Positions 1-5,677 of a DNA stretch of 7,364 bases are shown here, piece after piece. The notes beneath the pieces are model-generated. The model saw nothing but the letters and a program-made list of their open reading frames with translations. It was not told the origin of the DNA and made no database searches. How positions within the stretch are numbered: position 1 is the stretch's first letter; the number at the start of each line of letters is the position of its first letter. The translations under genes were made by a program, and so were the position numbers. The stretch comes from Thermoplasmata archaeon (GTDB lineage: Archaea > Thermoplasmatota > Thermoplasmata > Sysuiplasmatales > Sysuiplasmataceae), in the NCBI GenBank assembly GCA_021811925.1, contig JAKAPY010000082.1, forward strand, positions 1 to 7,364, written 5' to 3'.

Positions 1-580
1 AGCTCACTGTGTGCTCCGGCAGCTTCACTGAAGGCGCGGTAATTATTGTGATGTTAACACCCCTCTTCTTGGCATCGGAGAATTTCTTTCCGAATATCTT
101 CCGTACATCCCTTATGGCAGGAGTGGATATCAGGAACCTCGTTGTGGATGAATCGAGCATTTCGCCTATCTTCTCGGTTACCTTTTCCCTCCCCACTATT
201 GTATATATGAGCTGAGGCACGCCCTTCTCGCTCAGCATTCCGCTGACGAGCGAAAGCTTCCTGAATGCCTCCCTTGTGTTTTCTGCAATTTCGTCCCCCT
301 TCAGAAGCGGGTCCTCCGGATGGAATATCTTCGGTTTTCCAGCCGACGAAGTCACGAACCCCTTCTGCTCAAGGAGCGTCAGTGACTTGTAGGCGGATGT
401 CCTCGGTATCTTTGTGACCTCGGCCACCCTCTGGGGTGTCCCGAATCCAAGAACCACAAGTCCGAGATAGGCCCTGGCCTCGTACTCTGAAAGGCCGCAG
501 TGCTTCAGAACGCCTATCACTCCCTCATACTCTTTTCTGAGTTCGTCCGGATTTTCACCGAGCATTTTTATAAGATTCAT
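1..580 (-). CDS. TrmB-family transcriptional regulator (partial, C-terminus beyond window)
   Basis: I translated this from the minus strand: 193 residues are open from the ATG at 580-578 to the left edge, where the gene is cut. Residues about 24-77 form a winged helix of the TrmB type (core GLSEYEARAYLGL, then a recognition helix around IPRTSAYKSLTLLEQKGFV). A linker follows, then the start of a sugar-binding/phospholipase-D-like domain (LIYTIVGREKV, FLISTPAIRDVRKIFGKKF). TrmB proteins are archaeal regulators of sugar and other metabolic genes; the ligand cannot be read here. An in-frame ATG 10 codons upstream (610-608) is possible, but it lies inside the TATA-like box, so 580 is preferred with a leader of only a few bases. 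The gene diverges from ferredoxin-geranylgeranyl reductase and could regulate that unit, itself, or both; this is inference. The family call is good, the target unknown. Confidence 0.85.
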   Translation of the reverse strand, partial: MNLIKMLGENPDELRKEYEGVIGVLKHCGLSEYEARAYLGLVVLGFGTPQRVAEVTKIPRTSAYKSLTLLEQKGFVTSSAGKPKIFHPEDPLLKGDEIAENTREAFRKLSLVSGMLSEKGVPQLIYTIVGREKVTEKIGEMLDSSTTRFLISTPAIRDVRKIFGKKFSDAKKRGVNITIITAPSVKLPEHTVS

Positions 581-585
581 CGAAG

Positions 586-604
586 TGTAGCATCTATAGC
601 TACA
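586..604. promoter_or_regulatory. Candidate operator: inverted repeat TGTAGC-N7-GCTACA
   Basis: Perfect 6-bp arms (586-591 and 599-604) are separated by ATCTATA. The repeat lies between the TATA-like box and the start codon of the TrmB-type gene, covering the expected transcription start. A dimeric regulator bound there would block transcription, so autoregulation is a reasonable inference. It is about 70 bases from the possible ferredoxin promoter, so joint control of the divergent genes is less direct. Confidence 0.45.
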
Positions 605-607
605 TAA

Positions 608-616
608 CATTTAAAC
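608..616 (-). promoter_or_regulatory. TATA-like box of the TrmB-type gene
   Basis: Read on the minus strand the sequence is GTTTAAATG, centred about 32 bases upstream of the ATG at 580. An archaeal start site 25-27 bases downstream would fall near 586, giving a nearly leaderless transcript. The assignment rests on position and A+T content only. Confidence 0.45.
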
Positions 617-668
617 TTATGTCGATGGCTGAAAAGCAGCACGGCTCGAAGGGAGAACCTGCTGAATA

Positions 669-680
669 CCGTTTAATACT
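669..680 (+). promoter_or_regulatory. Possible TATA-like box for ferredoxin-geranylgeranyl reductase
   Basis: CCGTTTAATACT is the most TATA-like stretch close upstream of the ferredoxin gene. It would place transcription start near 700, just before the TTG at 711 and after the alternative TTG at 690. A second A+T-rich stretch at 606-619 could serve instead with a longer leader. Confidence 0.3.
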
Positions 681-710
681 AGTTGGTGTTTGATTAAGAG
701 AGGTATTGCC

Positions 711-914
711 TTGATAGAATTGAACGACGACAAGTGTATGCACTGTGGAGCTTGTGTGGGTGCCTGTCCTGCCAACGCAATCTACCTCAATGAAGTCATA
801 CTTGACTTCAATGATGACTGCACCGATTGCGGTCTTTGCGTGAAGGCTTGCCCGGTCGGCGCACTGACACTTATCAGGACAAGGGGTCTGAAAGTCCCGG
901 CAGCCACTGCCTAG
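711..914 (+). CDS. Small 2x[4Fe-4S] ferredoxin
   Basis: This 67-residue electron carrier has two complete bacterial-type cluster motifs: CMHCGACVGACP (Cys9, 12, 15, 19) and CTDCGLCVKACP (Cys37, 40, 43, 47). Each Cys-x2-Cys-x2-Cys-x3-Cys-Pro set supplies three ligands to one cluster and one to the other. There is no signal peptide, so it is cytoplasmic. I chose TTG 711 because GAGAGGT at 698-704 is a good ribosome binding site six bases upstream; the in-frame TTG at 690 would add seven residues but sits close to the possible promoter. Geranylgeranyl reductase starts 56 bases downstream on the same strand. In Methanosarcina acetivorans a neighbouring ferredoxin is reported as needed for full activity of the reductase, so electron supply to that enzyme is the natural inference. 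Family call secure; partner inferred. Confidence 0.9.
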   Translation: MIELNDDKCMHCGACVGACPANAIYLNEVILDFNDDCTDCGLCVKACPVGALTLIRTRGLKVPAATA

Positions 915-953
915 CGCGGTAGTGAATTCGGTGTGTCCTGTCGCACGTCAATA

Positions 954-967
954 CTTCCAGGTGGAAG
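954..967 (+). promoter_or_regulatory. Ribosome binding site of geranylgeranyl reductase in a small inverted repeat
   Basis: CTTCC-AGGT-GGAAG spans 954-967. The Shine-Dalgarno sequence AGGTGG (959-964) lies in its loop and right arm, about six bases before the ATG at 971. The ribosome binding site supports the start. The 5-bp hairpin could modulate translation but may be chance. Confidence 0.4.
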
Positions 968-970
968 CTA

Positions 971-2164
971 ATGTTCCCTAAAGACAGTTATGATGTGGTA
1001 GTTGTTGGTGGCGGACCTTCCGGAAGCACTTCGGCCAGGTACGCAGCCAGGAACGGCGCCGATGTTCTTCTCGTTGAGAAAAGGCAGGAGATCGGCTCCC
1101 CCGTAAGATGCGGTGAAGGCGTGTCGATGGAGATATTCAAGCACGTCGACATCAAACCGGACAGCAGCTGGTTTGTCAACCAGGTGACGGGAGCAAGGAT
1201 ATTCGGGCCCTCCGGCAAGTTCATTCTGATAGACGCCAAGAAAGCTGGCGATGAGGTCGGTGCGGTCATCGAGAGGGACAATTTCGACAAATACCTTGCT
1301 GCTGAGGCTGCAAGAGACGGAGCCGAGATAGCTACAAAGACTTCAGTTGTTTCGCTCCTCAGGGATGGAGGCGAGGTATGCGGCGTAAGGATAAGGCGCA
1401 TGGGGGAGGAAAGGGATATAGCGGCCAAACTCGTGATAGGCGCCGATGGTTTTGAATCGCAGGTCGCAAGGTGGGCGGGCTTCAACACAAACCTGAAGAC
1501 AAGGGACACGACATCTAACCTGCAGTACAGGATGACAAACCTCGATCTGGACCCGAGGTTCACTGATTTCTACATAGGTTCCGTCGCACCGGGCGGGTAC
1601 GTCTGGATTTTCCCGAAAAGCAGGGATGTGGCGAACGTGGGCATAGGCCTTCTTCTTTCAAAGATCAAGGGTCCGAGCGAAGCGAAGGACTACCTGGACG
1701 GGTTCATAGCAAGCGATCCCCGCCTGAAGAATGCGAGCATCATGGAAACAGTAAGCGGAGGTGTCTCGGTGAGTGCACCGCTCGACAAGGTTACTGCAGA
1801 CAGGATAATGCTTGTTGGGGATGCTGCAAGGATGATCGACCCGCTGACTGGCGGTGGCATTAGCAACGGTGTGATAGCGGGAAAGGTCTGCGGGGAGGTT
1901 GCCGTGGAGGCGGTTAGGGCCAAAGATTTTTCAGTCGAGTTCCTGCAGAGATATGAAAAGGGATGGCGTGAGCTGCTCGAGGAGAAGCTCTACAGGGACT
2001 ACATGGCAAAGGAGAAGCTTGTCTCGCTTGACGACGAAGCACTTGACAAGCTGATCGAGGTAATGTCTGCCGTGCCTCTTGAAAACCTGTCCACAAAGGA
2101 AATACTTGGTGCAATCAGGAAGAAGTATCCCGAGCTTGTGAAAGAGTTCGAAGATCTTATATGA
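971..2164 (+). CDS. Digeranylgeranylglycerophospholipid reductase (geranylgeranyl reductase, flavoprotein)
   Basis: This FAD enzyme reduces the double bonds of the geranylgeranyl chains of archaeal membrane lipids (archaetidic acid and related ether lipids) at the membrane surface. The 397 residues have the length and layout of the Thermoplasma acidophilum enzyme of known structure. Visible marks are an N-terminal Rossmann motif VVGGGPSGS (11-19) and dinucleotide-end VEKR (35-38). The conserved PVRCGEG (44-50) places Cys47 at the active site. GADGFES (157-163), the family signature YVWIFPK (210-216) and the second FAD motif GDAARMIDPLTGGGI (283-297) follow. The C-terminal helical region ends EFEDLI, close to the Thermoplasma sequence. 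AGGTGG upstream supports the ATG. It follows the ferredoxin gene and is probably cotranscribed with it. No residue I would expect is missing. The function is well supported; the exact substrate and electron donor are inferred from the family. Confidence 0.95.
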   Translation: MFPKDSYDVVVVGGGPSGSTSARYAARNGADVLLVEKRQEIGSPVRCGEGVSMEIFKHVDIKPDSSWFVNQVTGARIFGPSGKFILIDAKKAGDEVGAVIERDNFDKYLAAEAARDGAEIATKTSVVSLLRDGGEVCGVRIRRMGEERDIAAKLVIGADGFESQVARWAGFNTNLKTRDTTSNLQYRMTNLDLDPRFTDFYIGSVAPGGYVWIFPKSRDVANVGIGLLLSKIKGPSEAKDYLDGFIASDPRLKNASIMETVSGGVSVSAPLDKVTADRIMLVGDAARMIDPLTGGGISNGVIAGKVCGEVAVEAVRAKDFSVEFLQRYEKGWRELLEEKLYRDYMAKEKLVSLDDEALDKLIEVMSAVPLENLSTKEILGAIRKKYPELVKEFEDLI

Positions 2165-2179
2165 GGCCGCCCTGACGCG

Positions 2180-2267
2180 CCGGGTAAAAGCCCTGCCCGG
2201 GAGACCGGCAGCGAGTGCCTGTGGTGATGCTGTAATTTCGGGATAAATTCCAGAATAGTCCCGGGCA
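2180..2267 (+). repeat. CCCGGG-based inverted repeats after geranylgeranyl reductase
   Basis: In the 205-base gap, CCGGG (2180-2184) can pair with CCCGG (2196-2200) across 11 bases. TGCCCGGGA (2194-2202) is a perfect inverted copy of TCCCGGGCA (2259-2267). The two pairings exclude each other. No T-run follows either, so I do not call a terminator. I see no gene in 2165-2302. Confidence 0.3.
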
Positions 2268-2302
2268 AAGTAGACAAAGTTCACTAAAGCGAGGAAAGTG
2301 AT

Positions 2303-2315
2303 AAATTTTATATAA
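2303..2315 (+). promoter_or_regulatory. TATA box of the aminotransferase gene
   Basis: AAATTTTATATAA is a strong archaeal TATA box with core TTTATATA at 2307-2314. Transcription should begin about 26 bases downstream, near 2336, leaving a leader of roughly 34 bases before the ATG at 2370. This is the clearest promoter in the window. Confidence 0.75.
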
Positions 2316-2347
2316 CAATCCGACAACTCTACCATTTTGTCGGATTG
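2316..2347. promoter_or_regulatory. Probable operator: perfect 11-bp inverted repeat at the aminotransferase promoter
   Basis: CAATCCGACAA (2316-2326) and TTGTCGGATTG (2337-2347) are exact inverted copies separated by 10 bases. The repeat abuts the TATA box, and its centre (2331-2332) is a few bases before the expected transcription start. Only the right arm would be transcribed, so a DNA-bound dimer explains it better than an RNA hairpin. The inner part, ACAA-N10-TTGT, matches the spacing and core of the repeat at the downstream Lrp-type gene, making that protein the leading candidate regulator. Confidence 0.65.
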
Positions 2348-2369
2348 AGCAGCACCGGGGCGAAAAGTG

Positions 2370-3713
2370 ATGGATCAACAGACCGAGACCGATTTGACAA
2401 GGGAACTCAACTACGGGACCTGGAGAGCCCAGAAGGGCTGGAAGCCGAGGATGATAGTATCTGCCGAAGGCTGCAGCTTCAGGGACAGTGAAGGTAACAG
2501 CTTCCTGGACTTTTCGTCGCAGCTCATGTGCAGCAACCTGGGACACGGAAACAGGAACGTGATAGAGGCAATAGTGAGCCAGGCGAGATCCCTTCCGTAC
2601 GCAGCGCCTGAATTCACCACGGAAGCAAGGGTCAGGCTGAGCAGGAAGCTCCTCGAAGTGATGCCCGCCGGGCTGAGGAAGTTCTTCTTCGGAACCTCGG
2701 GGACGGAGGCTAACGAGGCAGCTGTCAAGATTGCGAGGATGTTCTTCAGGAAACAGGGAAAATTCAAGATCATAACGAGGTATGATTCATACCACGGTTC
2801 CACGACGGGGAGCATCGCTCTGACAGGTGATCACAGAAGGTATTCGGCCGAATTGCCAGGCCATGCCACTGGAATTGTCAGGGCGCCCGATCCTTACTGT
2901 TACAGGTGCCCGCTAGGGCTCAGGTTCCCCGACTGCGGCATAGCATGTGCAGACTACATCGACTACATGTTCAAGCACGAGGGCAATGTGGCGGCCGTAA
3001 TGCTTGAGCCGGTCACGGGAACGAACGGGGTGATTGTCCCACCCGATGGCTATATGCAGAGGGTGGCCAGGATCGCGAAGGAGAACGACGCTCTTCTCAT
3101 AGCGGACGAAGTGATGTCGGGCTGGGGAAGGACGGGGGAGTGGTTCGCAGTCAACAAATGGGGGGTCGTTCCGGACATAATTACGACAGCCAAGGGAATT
3201 ACAGGCGCCTACATACCCCTGTCGCTGACAGCTACAAACGCCGAGATAGCTGACTACTTCGAGGAAAACGTGTTCTGGCACGGCCACACTTACGAGGCAC
3301 ATCCCCTCACACTCCTGCCGGCGGTTGCCGCAATAGAGGAGTATCAGAAAAAGGGGTTGATTGAAAGATCGCGCGAAATGGGAAAATATGTCGGGGAGAG
3401 GCTCGGCGAGATCATGGAAGGGCACGTTAGCGTGGGGGATGTGCGCGGAATGGGGCTCTTCTGGGCTGTGGAGCTTGTCAAGGACAGGGAGACGAGGGAG
3501 CCTTTCAACACCAGGGAGGACAAGTTGAACGGGAAGACAACAATGGCGGGCAGGGTTGCGCAGGAGATGATGAAGAAGGGCGTATTCATCAACTCATGGG
3601 TTACGCACCTGATTGTGGCCCCACCCCTGATCGTCACGAAGGAAGAGATTGACAGGGGAATGGACGCACTGGATTCGGCACTTGAAGTGGCAGACAGGGA
3701 AGCAAGGCGCTGA
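2370..3713 (+). CDS. Class III pyridoxal-phosphate aminotransferase (taurine/beta-alanine/4-aminobutyrate-type, substrate unknown)
   Basis: This 447-residue cytoplasmic enzyme transfers an amino group, usually from an omega-amino acid to pyruvate or 2-oxoglutarate. In order it shows the substrate-entry segment DFSSQLMCSNLGHG, the phosphate-binding GTSGTEANEAA starting at Gly108, and DSYHGST stacking on the cofactor. ADEVMSGWGRTG carries the pyridine-nitrogen Asp246. ITTAKG carries the Schiff-base Lys275, and HGHTYEAHP completes the cofactor site. DFSSQLM and the general layout resemble taurine-pyruvate and related transaminases, but specificity cannot be read. A four-cysteine patch, Cys177, 180, 189 and 193 (CYRC...C...C), lies mid-protein. 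GTG 2367 directly precedes the ATG; I prefer the ATG. The gene stands alone behind its own TATA box and operator, with an Lrp regulator 148 bases downstream, suggesting amino-acid-responsive control. Fold certain, substrate open. Confidence 0.9.
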   Translation: MDQQTETDLTRELNYGTWRAQKGWKPRMIVSAEGCSFRDSEGNSFLDFSSQLMCSNLGHGNRNVIEAIVSQARSLPYAAPEFTTEARVRLSRKLLEVMPAGLRKFFFGTSGTEANEAAVKIARMFFRKQGKFKIITRYDSYHGSTTGSIALTGDHRRYSAELPGHATGIVRAPDPYCYRCPLGLRFPDCGIACADYIDYMFKHEGNVAAVMLEPVTGTNGVIVPPDGYMQRVARIAKENDALLIADEVMSGWGRTGEWFAVNKWGVVPDIITTAKGITGAYIPLSLTATNAEIADYFEENVFWHGHTYEAHPLTLLPAVAAIEEYQKKGLIERSREMGKYVGERLGEIMEGHVSVGDVRGMGLFWAVELVKDRETREPFNTREDKLNGKTTMAGRVAQEMMKKGVFINSWVTHLIVAPPLIVTKEEIDRGMDALDSALEVADREARR

Positions 3714-3716
3714 TAT

Positions 3717-3780
3717 CTCAGCAGCCGCCTGCGAAAAGATGTAATAAATTCATTGCCCATGAGCCGTGTGTGCTGCTGAG
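3717..3780 (+). repeat. 9-bp inverted repeat after the aminotransferase stop codon
   Basis: CTCAGCAGC (3717-3725) and GCTGCTGAG (3772-3780) are perfect inverted copies around a 46-base loop, starting three bases after the TGA. In RNA this would give a long-loop stem at the 3' end of the aminotransferase transcript. It may aid termination or 3' stability, but no T-run adjoins it. The role is unproven. Confidence 0.4.
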
Positions 3781-3830
3781 GCATTCAAGCGAACGGCTGA
3801 ACAACGGTGCTGGGAAACACCGGCCAAGAA

Positions 3831-3842
3831 CTTTATAATATA
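3831..3842 (+). promoter_or_regulatory. TATA box of the Lrp-type gene (leaderless transcript)
   Basis: CTTTATAATATA is centred about 26 bases upstream of the ATG at 3862. That spacing puts the transcription start at or next to the A of the start codon, so the mRNA is probably leaderless. No ribosome binding site precedes the ATG, which fits. Confidence 0.65.
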
Positions 3843-3860
3843 CAGCTAATAATTACTGTA
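3841..3860. promoter_or_regulatory. Candidate autoregulatory operator of the Lrp-type gene
   Basis: TACAG (3841-3845) and CTGTA (3856-3860) form a perfect inverted repeat with a 10-base A+T-rich spacer containing TAAT-A-ATTA. It lies between the TATA box and the start codon. Lrp/AsnC proteins commonly repress their own genes from such positions. The core ACAG-N10-CTGT fits the aminotransferase repeat as ACAR-N10-YTGT. Confidence 0.5.
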
Positions 3861-3861
3861 C

Positions 3862-4389
3862 ATGACTGCAACCAGGGAAACAAAACTCGACGAGACAGAC
3901 ATGGAAATTCTAAAGATGCTTGCCGAGGACGGGAGCGTGAGTTTCCAGAAGGTTGCAGCTGTGCTGCAGATCTCAAAGTCAACAGTGCACAACAGGGTTA
4001 GGGCGCTTCAGGAGAAGGGAGTGATAAGGGGATTCCATGCCCTCCTGGACCCAGAGAAACTGGGGAACAATTTCACAGCAATCTCGCTAGTGAGGGGAAA
4101 GTACGGGCCAAACTACTCGGAGAACATAGGGAAGGCAATATCGAAAATAAGGGGAGTGTGGGCCGTCTACTTCGTCATCGGTGATGTGGACTTCATCGTG
4201 ATGATAAGGTGCAGGAGCAAGGAGGAGCTCAGCAGCATAATAGAGCAGCTGACCAAAGTCGAGGGCGTTGAAAGAAGCAACACGTTCTATGCGCTCAAGA
4301 CGGTGAAAGAGGATATGCACGAATCTGTCCTTGTGGGCAAGGAGAAGGAAAGGGCCGAGACAGGAAGAAGAAAGAGGAAGCAGGCCTGA
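3862..4389 (+). CDS. Lrp/AsnC-family transcriptional regulator
   Basis: This 175-residue DNA-binding protein has the two-domain Lrp form. Residues 8-60 begin LDETDMEILKML and contain the helix-turn-helix (VSFQKVAAVLQISKSTVHNRV), then the wing GVIRGFHALLDPEKLG. Residues about 72-150 are the RAM/AsnC effector-binding domain, with the conserved glycine-aspartate turn VIGDVDF (105-111). Family members form dimers to octamers and often sense amino acids. An atypical strongly charged tail of about 17 residues (159-175, ending GRRKRKQA) extends past the usual end and could add nonspecific DNA or RNA contacts. The promoter is leaderless with an inverted repeat across it, suggesting autoregulation, and a related repeat precedes the aminotransferase. 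The gene converges on hutI, with 37 bases between the stop codons. Family call secure; ligand and targets inferred. Confidence 0.92.
   Translation: MTATRETKLDETDMEILKMLAEDGSVSFQKVAAVLQISKSTVHNRVRALQEKGVIRGFHALLDPEKLGNNFTAISLVRGKYGPNYSENIGKAISKIRGVWAVYFVIGDVDFIVMIRCRSKEELSSIIEQLTKVEGVERSNTFYALKTVKEDMHESVLVGKEKERAETGRRKRKQA
4362..4380 (-). terminator. Possible terminator for the minus-strand operon (pyrimidine-rich tract inside the Lrp-type gene)
   Basis: The plus strand is pure purine for 19 bases here, so the minus-strand transcript carries an unbroken C/U run with several U-triplets about 50-65 bases after the hutI stop. Archaeal RNA polymerase tends to stop at U-rich stretches. The same bases encode the basic tail of the Lrp-type protein. 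Confidence 0.25.
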
Positions 4390-4426
4390 CCCGCCAACTG
4401 CCCCGATTCAATGCGGAGCGCGCGAT

Positions 4427-5677
4427 CTACTCCATGTGCAGAGAGCTTCTGTTTGAGGCAATCTTTTTTCCGGCCGAAAAGACGGAATGCACCGGGTTGG
4501 GAGAATACATGTAGAACAGTTTGCTGTAGTCGTCAATATCGAAGCAGGCAAAATCCGCCCTCTTGCCTCCCTCGAGCGATCCGGCCACCTTCCCCAGGCC
4601 AATGGCGCATGCGGAATTGAGCGTTGCCGCTACAATCGCCTCTTCCTGCCTCAGCCTGCAGTTGTATACCGCAAGCGTGCATGACAGCAGGATGCTTTCG
4701 TTCCATGAATTCGGGCTGAGGTCCGAGCCGATGGCTACGGACATCCCCTCTGATATCATCGACCTGGCGTCCGGATACCTGGTGCCCATTGAGAACAGCG
4801 GAGTGGACGGGAGTATTATGCCTGTTACACCATTTGCAGCAAGGGATGAAAATTCCGACCTCGGGGTGTATGCAAGATGCGAAACGCTGACAGCCCCGAG
4901 TTCAGATGCAAGTGCCGCCCCGCCAGTCTCGCTGAATTCATCAACATGGGCAGTCAGCATGAAACCCGATTTCCCGGCAGTCGAGAGCACAGCCCTTGCC
5001 TCCTCGAGGGTAAAGGCACCCTTCTCGATGAATATGTCGCAGTATGCAGAGAGCGAGCGCTTCCTCACCTCGGGGAGATGTCTTCCGACAATCTCATCAA
5101 TGTAGTCTTTCCGCGACTTCTCGGGGGGCAGAGCATGGGCACCCAGATAGGTCGGAACAGTCGGCAGTCCGTGTCCAAGGCCAGATGCGACGGCAAGCAT
5201 CTTCAGCTCGTCCTTCAGGTTCAGGCCGTAGCCGCTCTTGATCTCGAACGAGGTAACTCCCCCTTCCACCATCCGCTGGAGCCTGCCGGAACTTTCCTGC
5301 TCGAGTTCCCTTCCGGTTGCCCGCCGCGTCTTGCGCACAGTGCTGAGTATGCCGCCACCCGAATCAAGTATTTCCATGTAGCTCCTGCCCGAGAGCTTCA
5401 TGCCGAGCTCCCGTTCCCTGCTGCCTGAAAAGACAATATGTGAATGGCTGTCCACAAAGCCAGGCAGGACAAGCCTGTCGCCCAAATCCCTCAATCGGCC
5501 GTCGTATCTTGAGGAAATGCTTCCATACCGGCCCGCATCGACGACAATTCCTCCCTTGACGGCAAGGCCTGCGTCGTCTATGGCCTCAATGTGTGACATC
5601 TCATCCCCCTTCAGGACATCGCTCCCGCGCGGGGTGACAAGCTGACCGCATCTGAAAATAGAGTCAACCCGGACCAT
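4427..5677 (-). CDS. hutI: Imidazolonepropionase
   Basis: HutI hydrolyses 4-imidazolone-5-propanoate to N-formimino-L-glutamate, the third step of histidine degradation, in the cytoplasm. The 416 residues have the family's normal length and amidohydrolase fold. Metal ligands are visible as His78 and His80 (DSHSHIVFSG), His244 (LTAHVDEFSETGG) and Asp319 (IGSDLSP). Residues matching substrate contacts of bacterial HutI are also present: Arg87, Tyr100, Tyr150 (IKSGYGL), His181 (LGAHALPPE), Glu247 and His267. The C-terminal NPVHSVFSAGKK strand closes the small beta domain. With the whole set intact, the specific call beats a generic amidohydrolase. Its ATG lies inside the end of the mevalonate kinase gene (14-bp overlap), implying cotranscription and perhaps translational coupling. 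No hutH, hutU or formiminoglutamate gene is in view, so the rest of the pathway must be elsewhere. Confidence 0.93.
   Translation of the reverse strand: MVRVDSIFRCGQLVTPRGSDVLKGDEMSHIEAIDDAGLAVKGGIVVDAGRYGSISSRYDGRLRDLGDRLVLPGFVDSHSHIVFSGSRERELGMKLSGRSYMEILDSGGGILSTVRKTRRATGRELEQESSGRLQRMVEGGVTSFEIKSGYGLNLKDELKMLAVASGLGHGLPTVPTYLGAHALPPEKSRKDYIDEIVGRHLPEVRKRSLSAYCDIFIEKGAFTLEEARAVLSTAGKSGFMLTAHVDEFSETGGAALASELGAVSVSHLAYTPRSEFSSLAANGVTGIILPSTPLFSMGTRYPDARSMISEGMSVAIGSDLSPNSWNESILLSCTLAVYNCRLRQEEAIVAATLNSACAIGLGKVAGSLEGGKRADFACFDIDDYSKLFYMYSPNPVHSVFSAGKKIASNRSSLHME
4464..4469 (+). terminator. Possible T-run terminator for the Lrp-type transcript
   Basis: Six consecutive T lie 75 bases after the Lrp-type stop codon, inside the 3' end of convergent hutI. 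They are followed by CGGCCG and four A. An oligo-T on the coding strand is the usual archaeal termination signal, though a run of six is only moderately strong. Confidence 0.3.

Noticed and set aside
690..710. Seven-residue N-terminal extension of the ferredoxin from TTG 690
   Set aside because: The ribosome binding site GAGAGGT lies downstream of that codon and is well spaced for TTG 711; the extra residues are not typical of such ferredoxins.
988..1563. 191-codon open frame on the minus strand inside geranylgeranyl reductase
   Set aside because: It is antisense to a clearly recognised enzyme, lacks a ribosome binding site and shows no family motif. Such frames are a by-product of codon bias.
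1931..2335. 134-codon minus-strand frame over the end of geranylgeranyl reductase and the spacer
   Set aside because: It starts inside the inverted repeat at the aminotransferase promoter and is antisense to conserved C-terminal reductase sequence.
2157..2546. 129-codon minus-strand frame across the gap before the aminotransferase
   Set aside because: It reads through the strong TATA box and operator and into the aminotransferase start, and its translation has no recognisable domain.
3807..4001. 64-codon plus-strand frame overlapping the Lrp promoter
   Set aside because: It crosses the TATA box and the inverted repeat and then runs out of frame within the Lrp helix-turn-helix region.
4464..4480. 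T-run, CGGCCG and A-run considered as a bacterial-style intrinsic terminator
   Set aside because: The arms are short with one mismatch and it lies inside hutI coding sequence; only the T-run is kept as a weak archaeal termination signal.
4563..5428. Two long plus-strand frames (180 and 183 codons) opposite hutI
   Set aside because: hutI on the minus strand carries every catalytic residue of its family; the opposite frames have no motifs and overlap each other.
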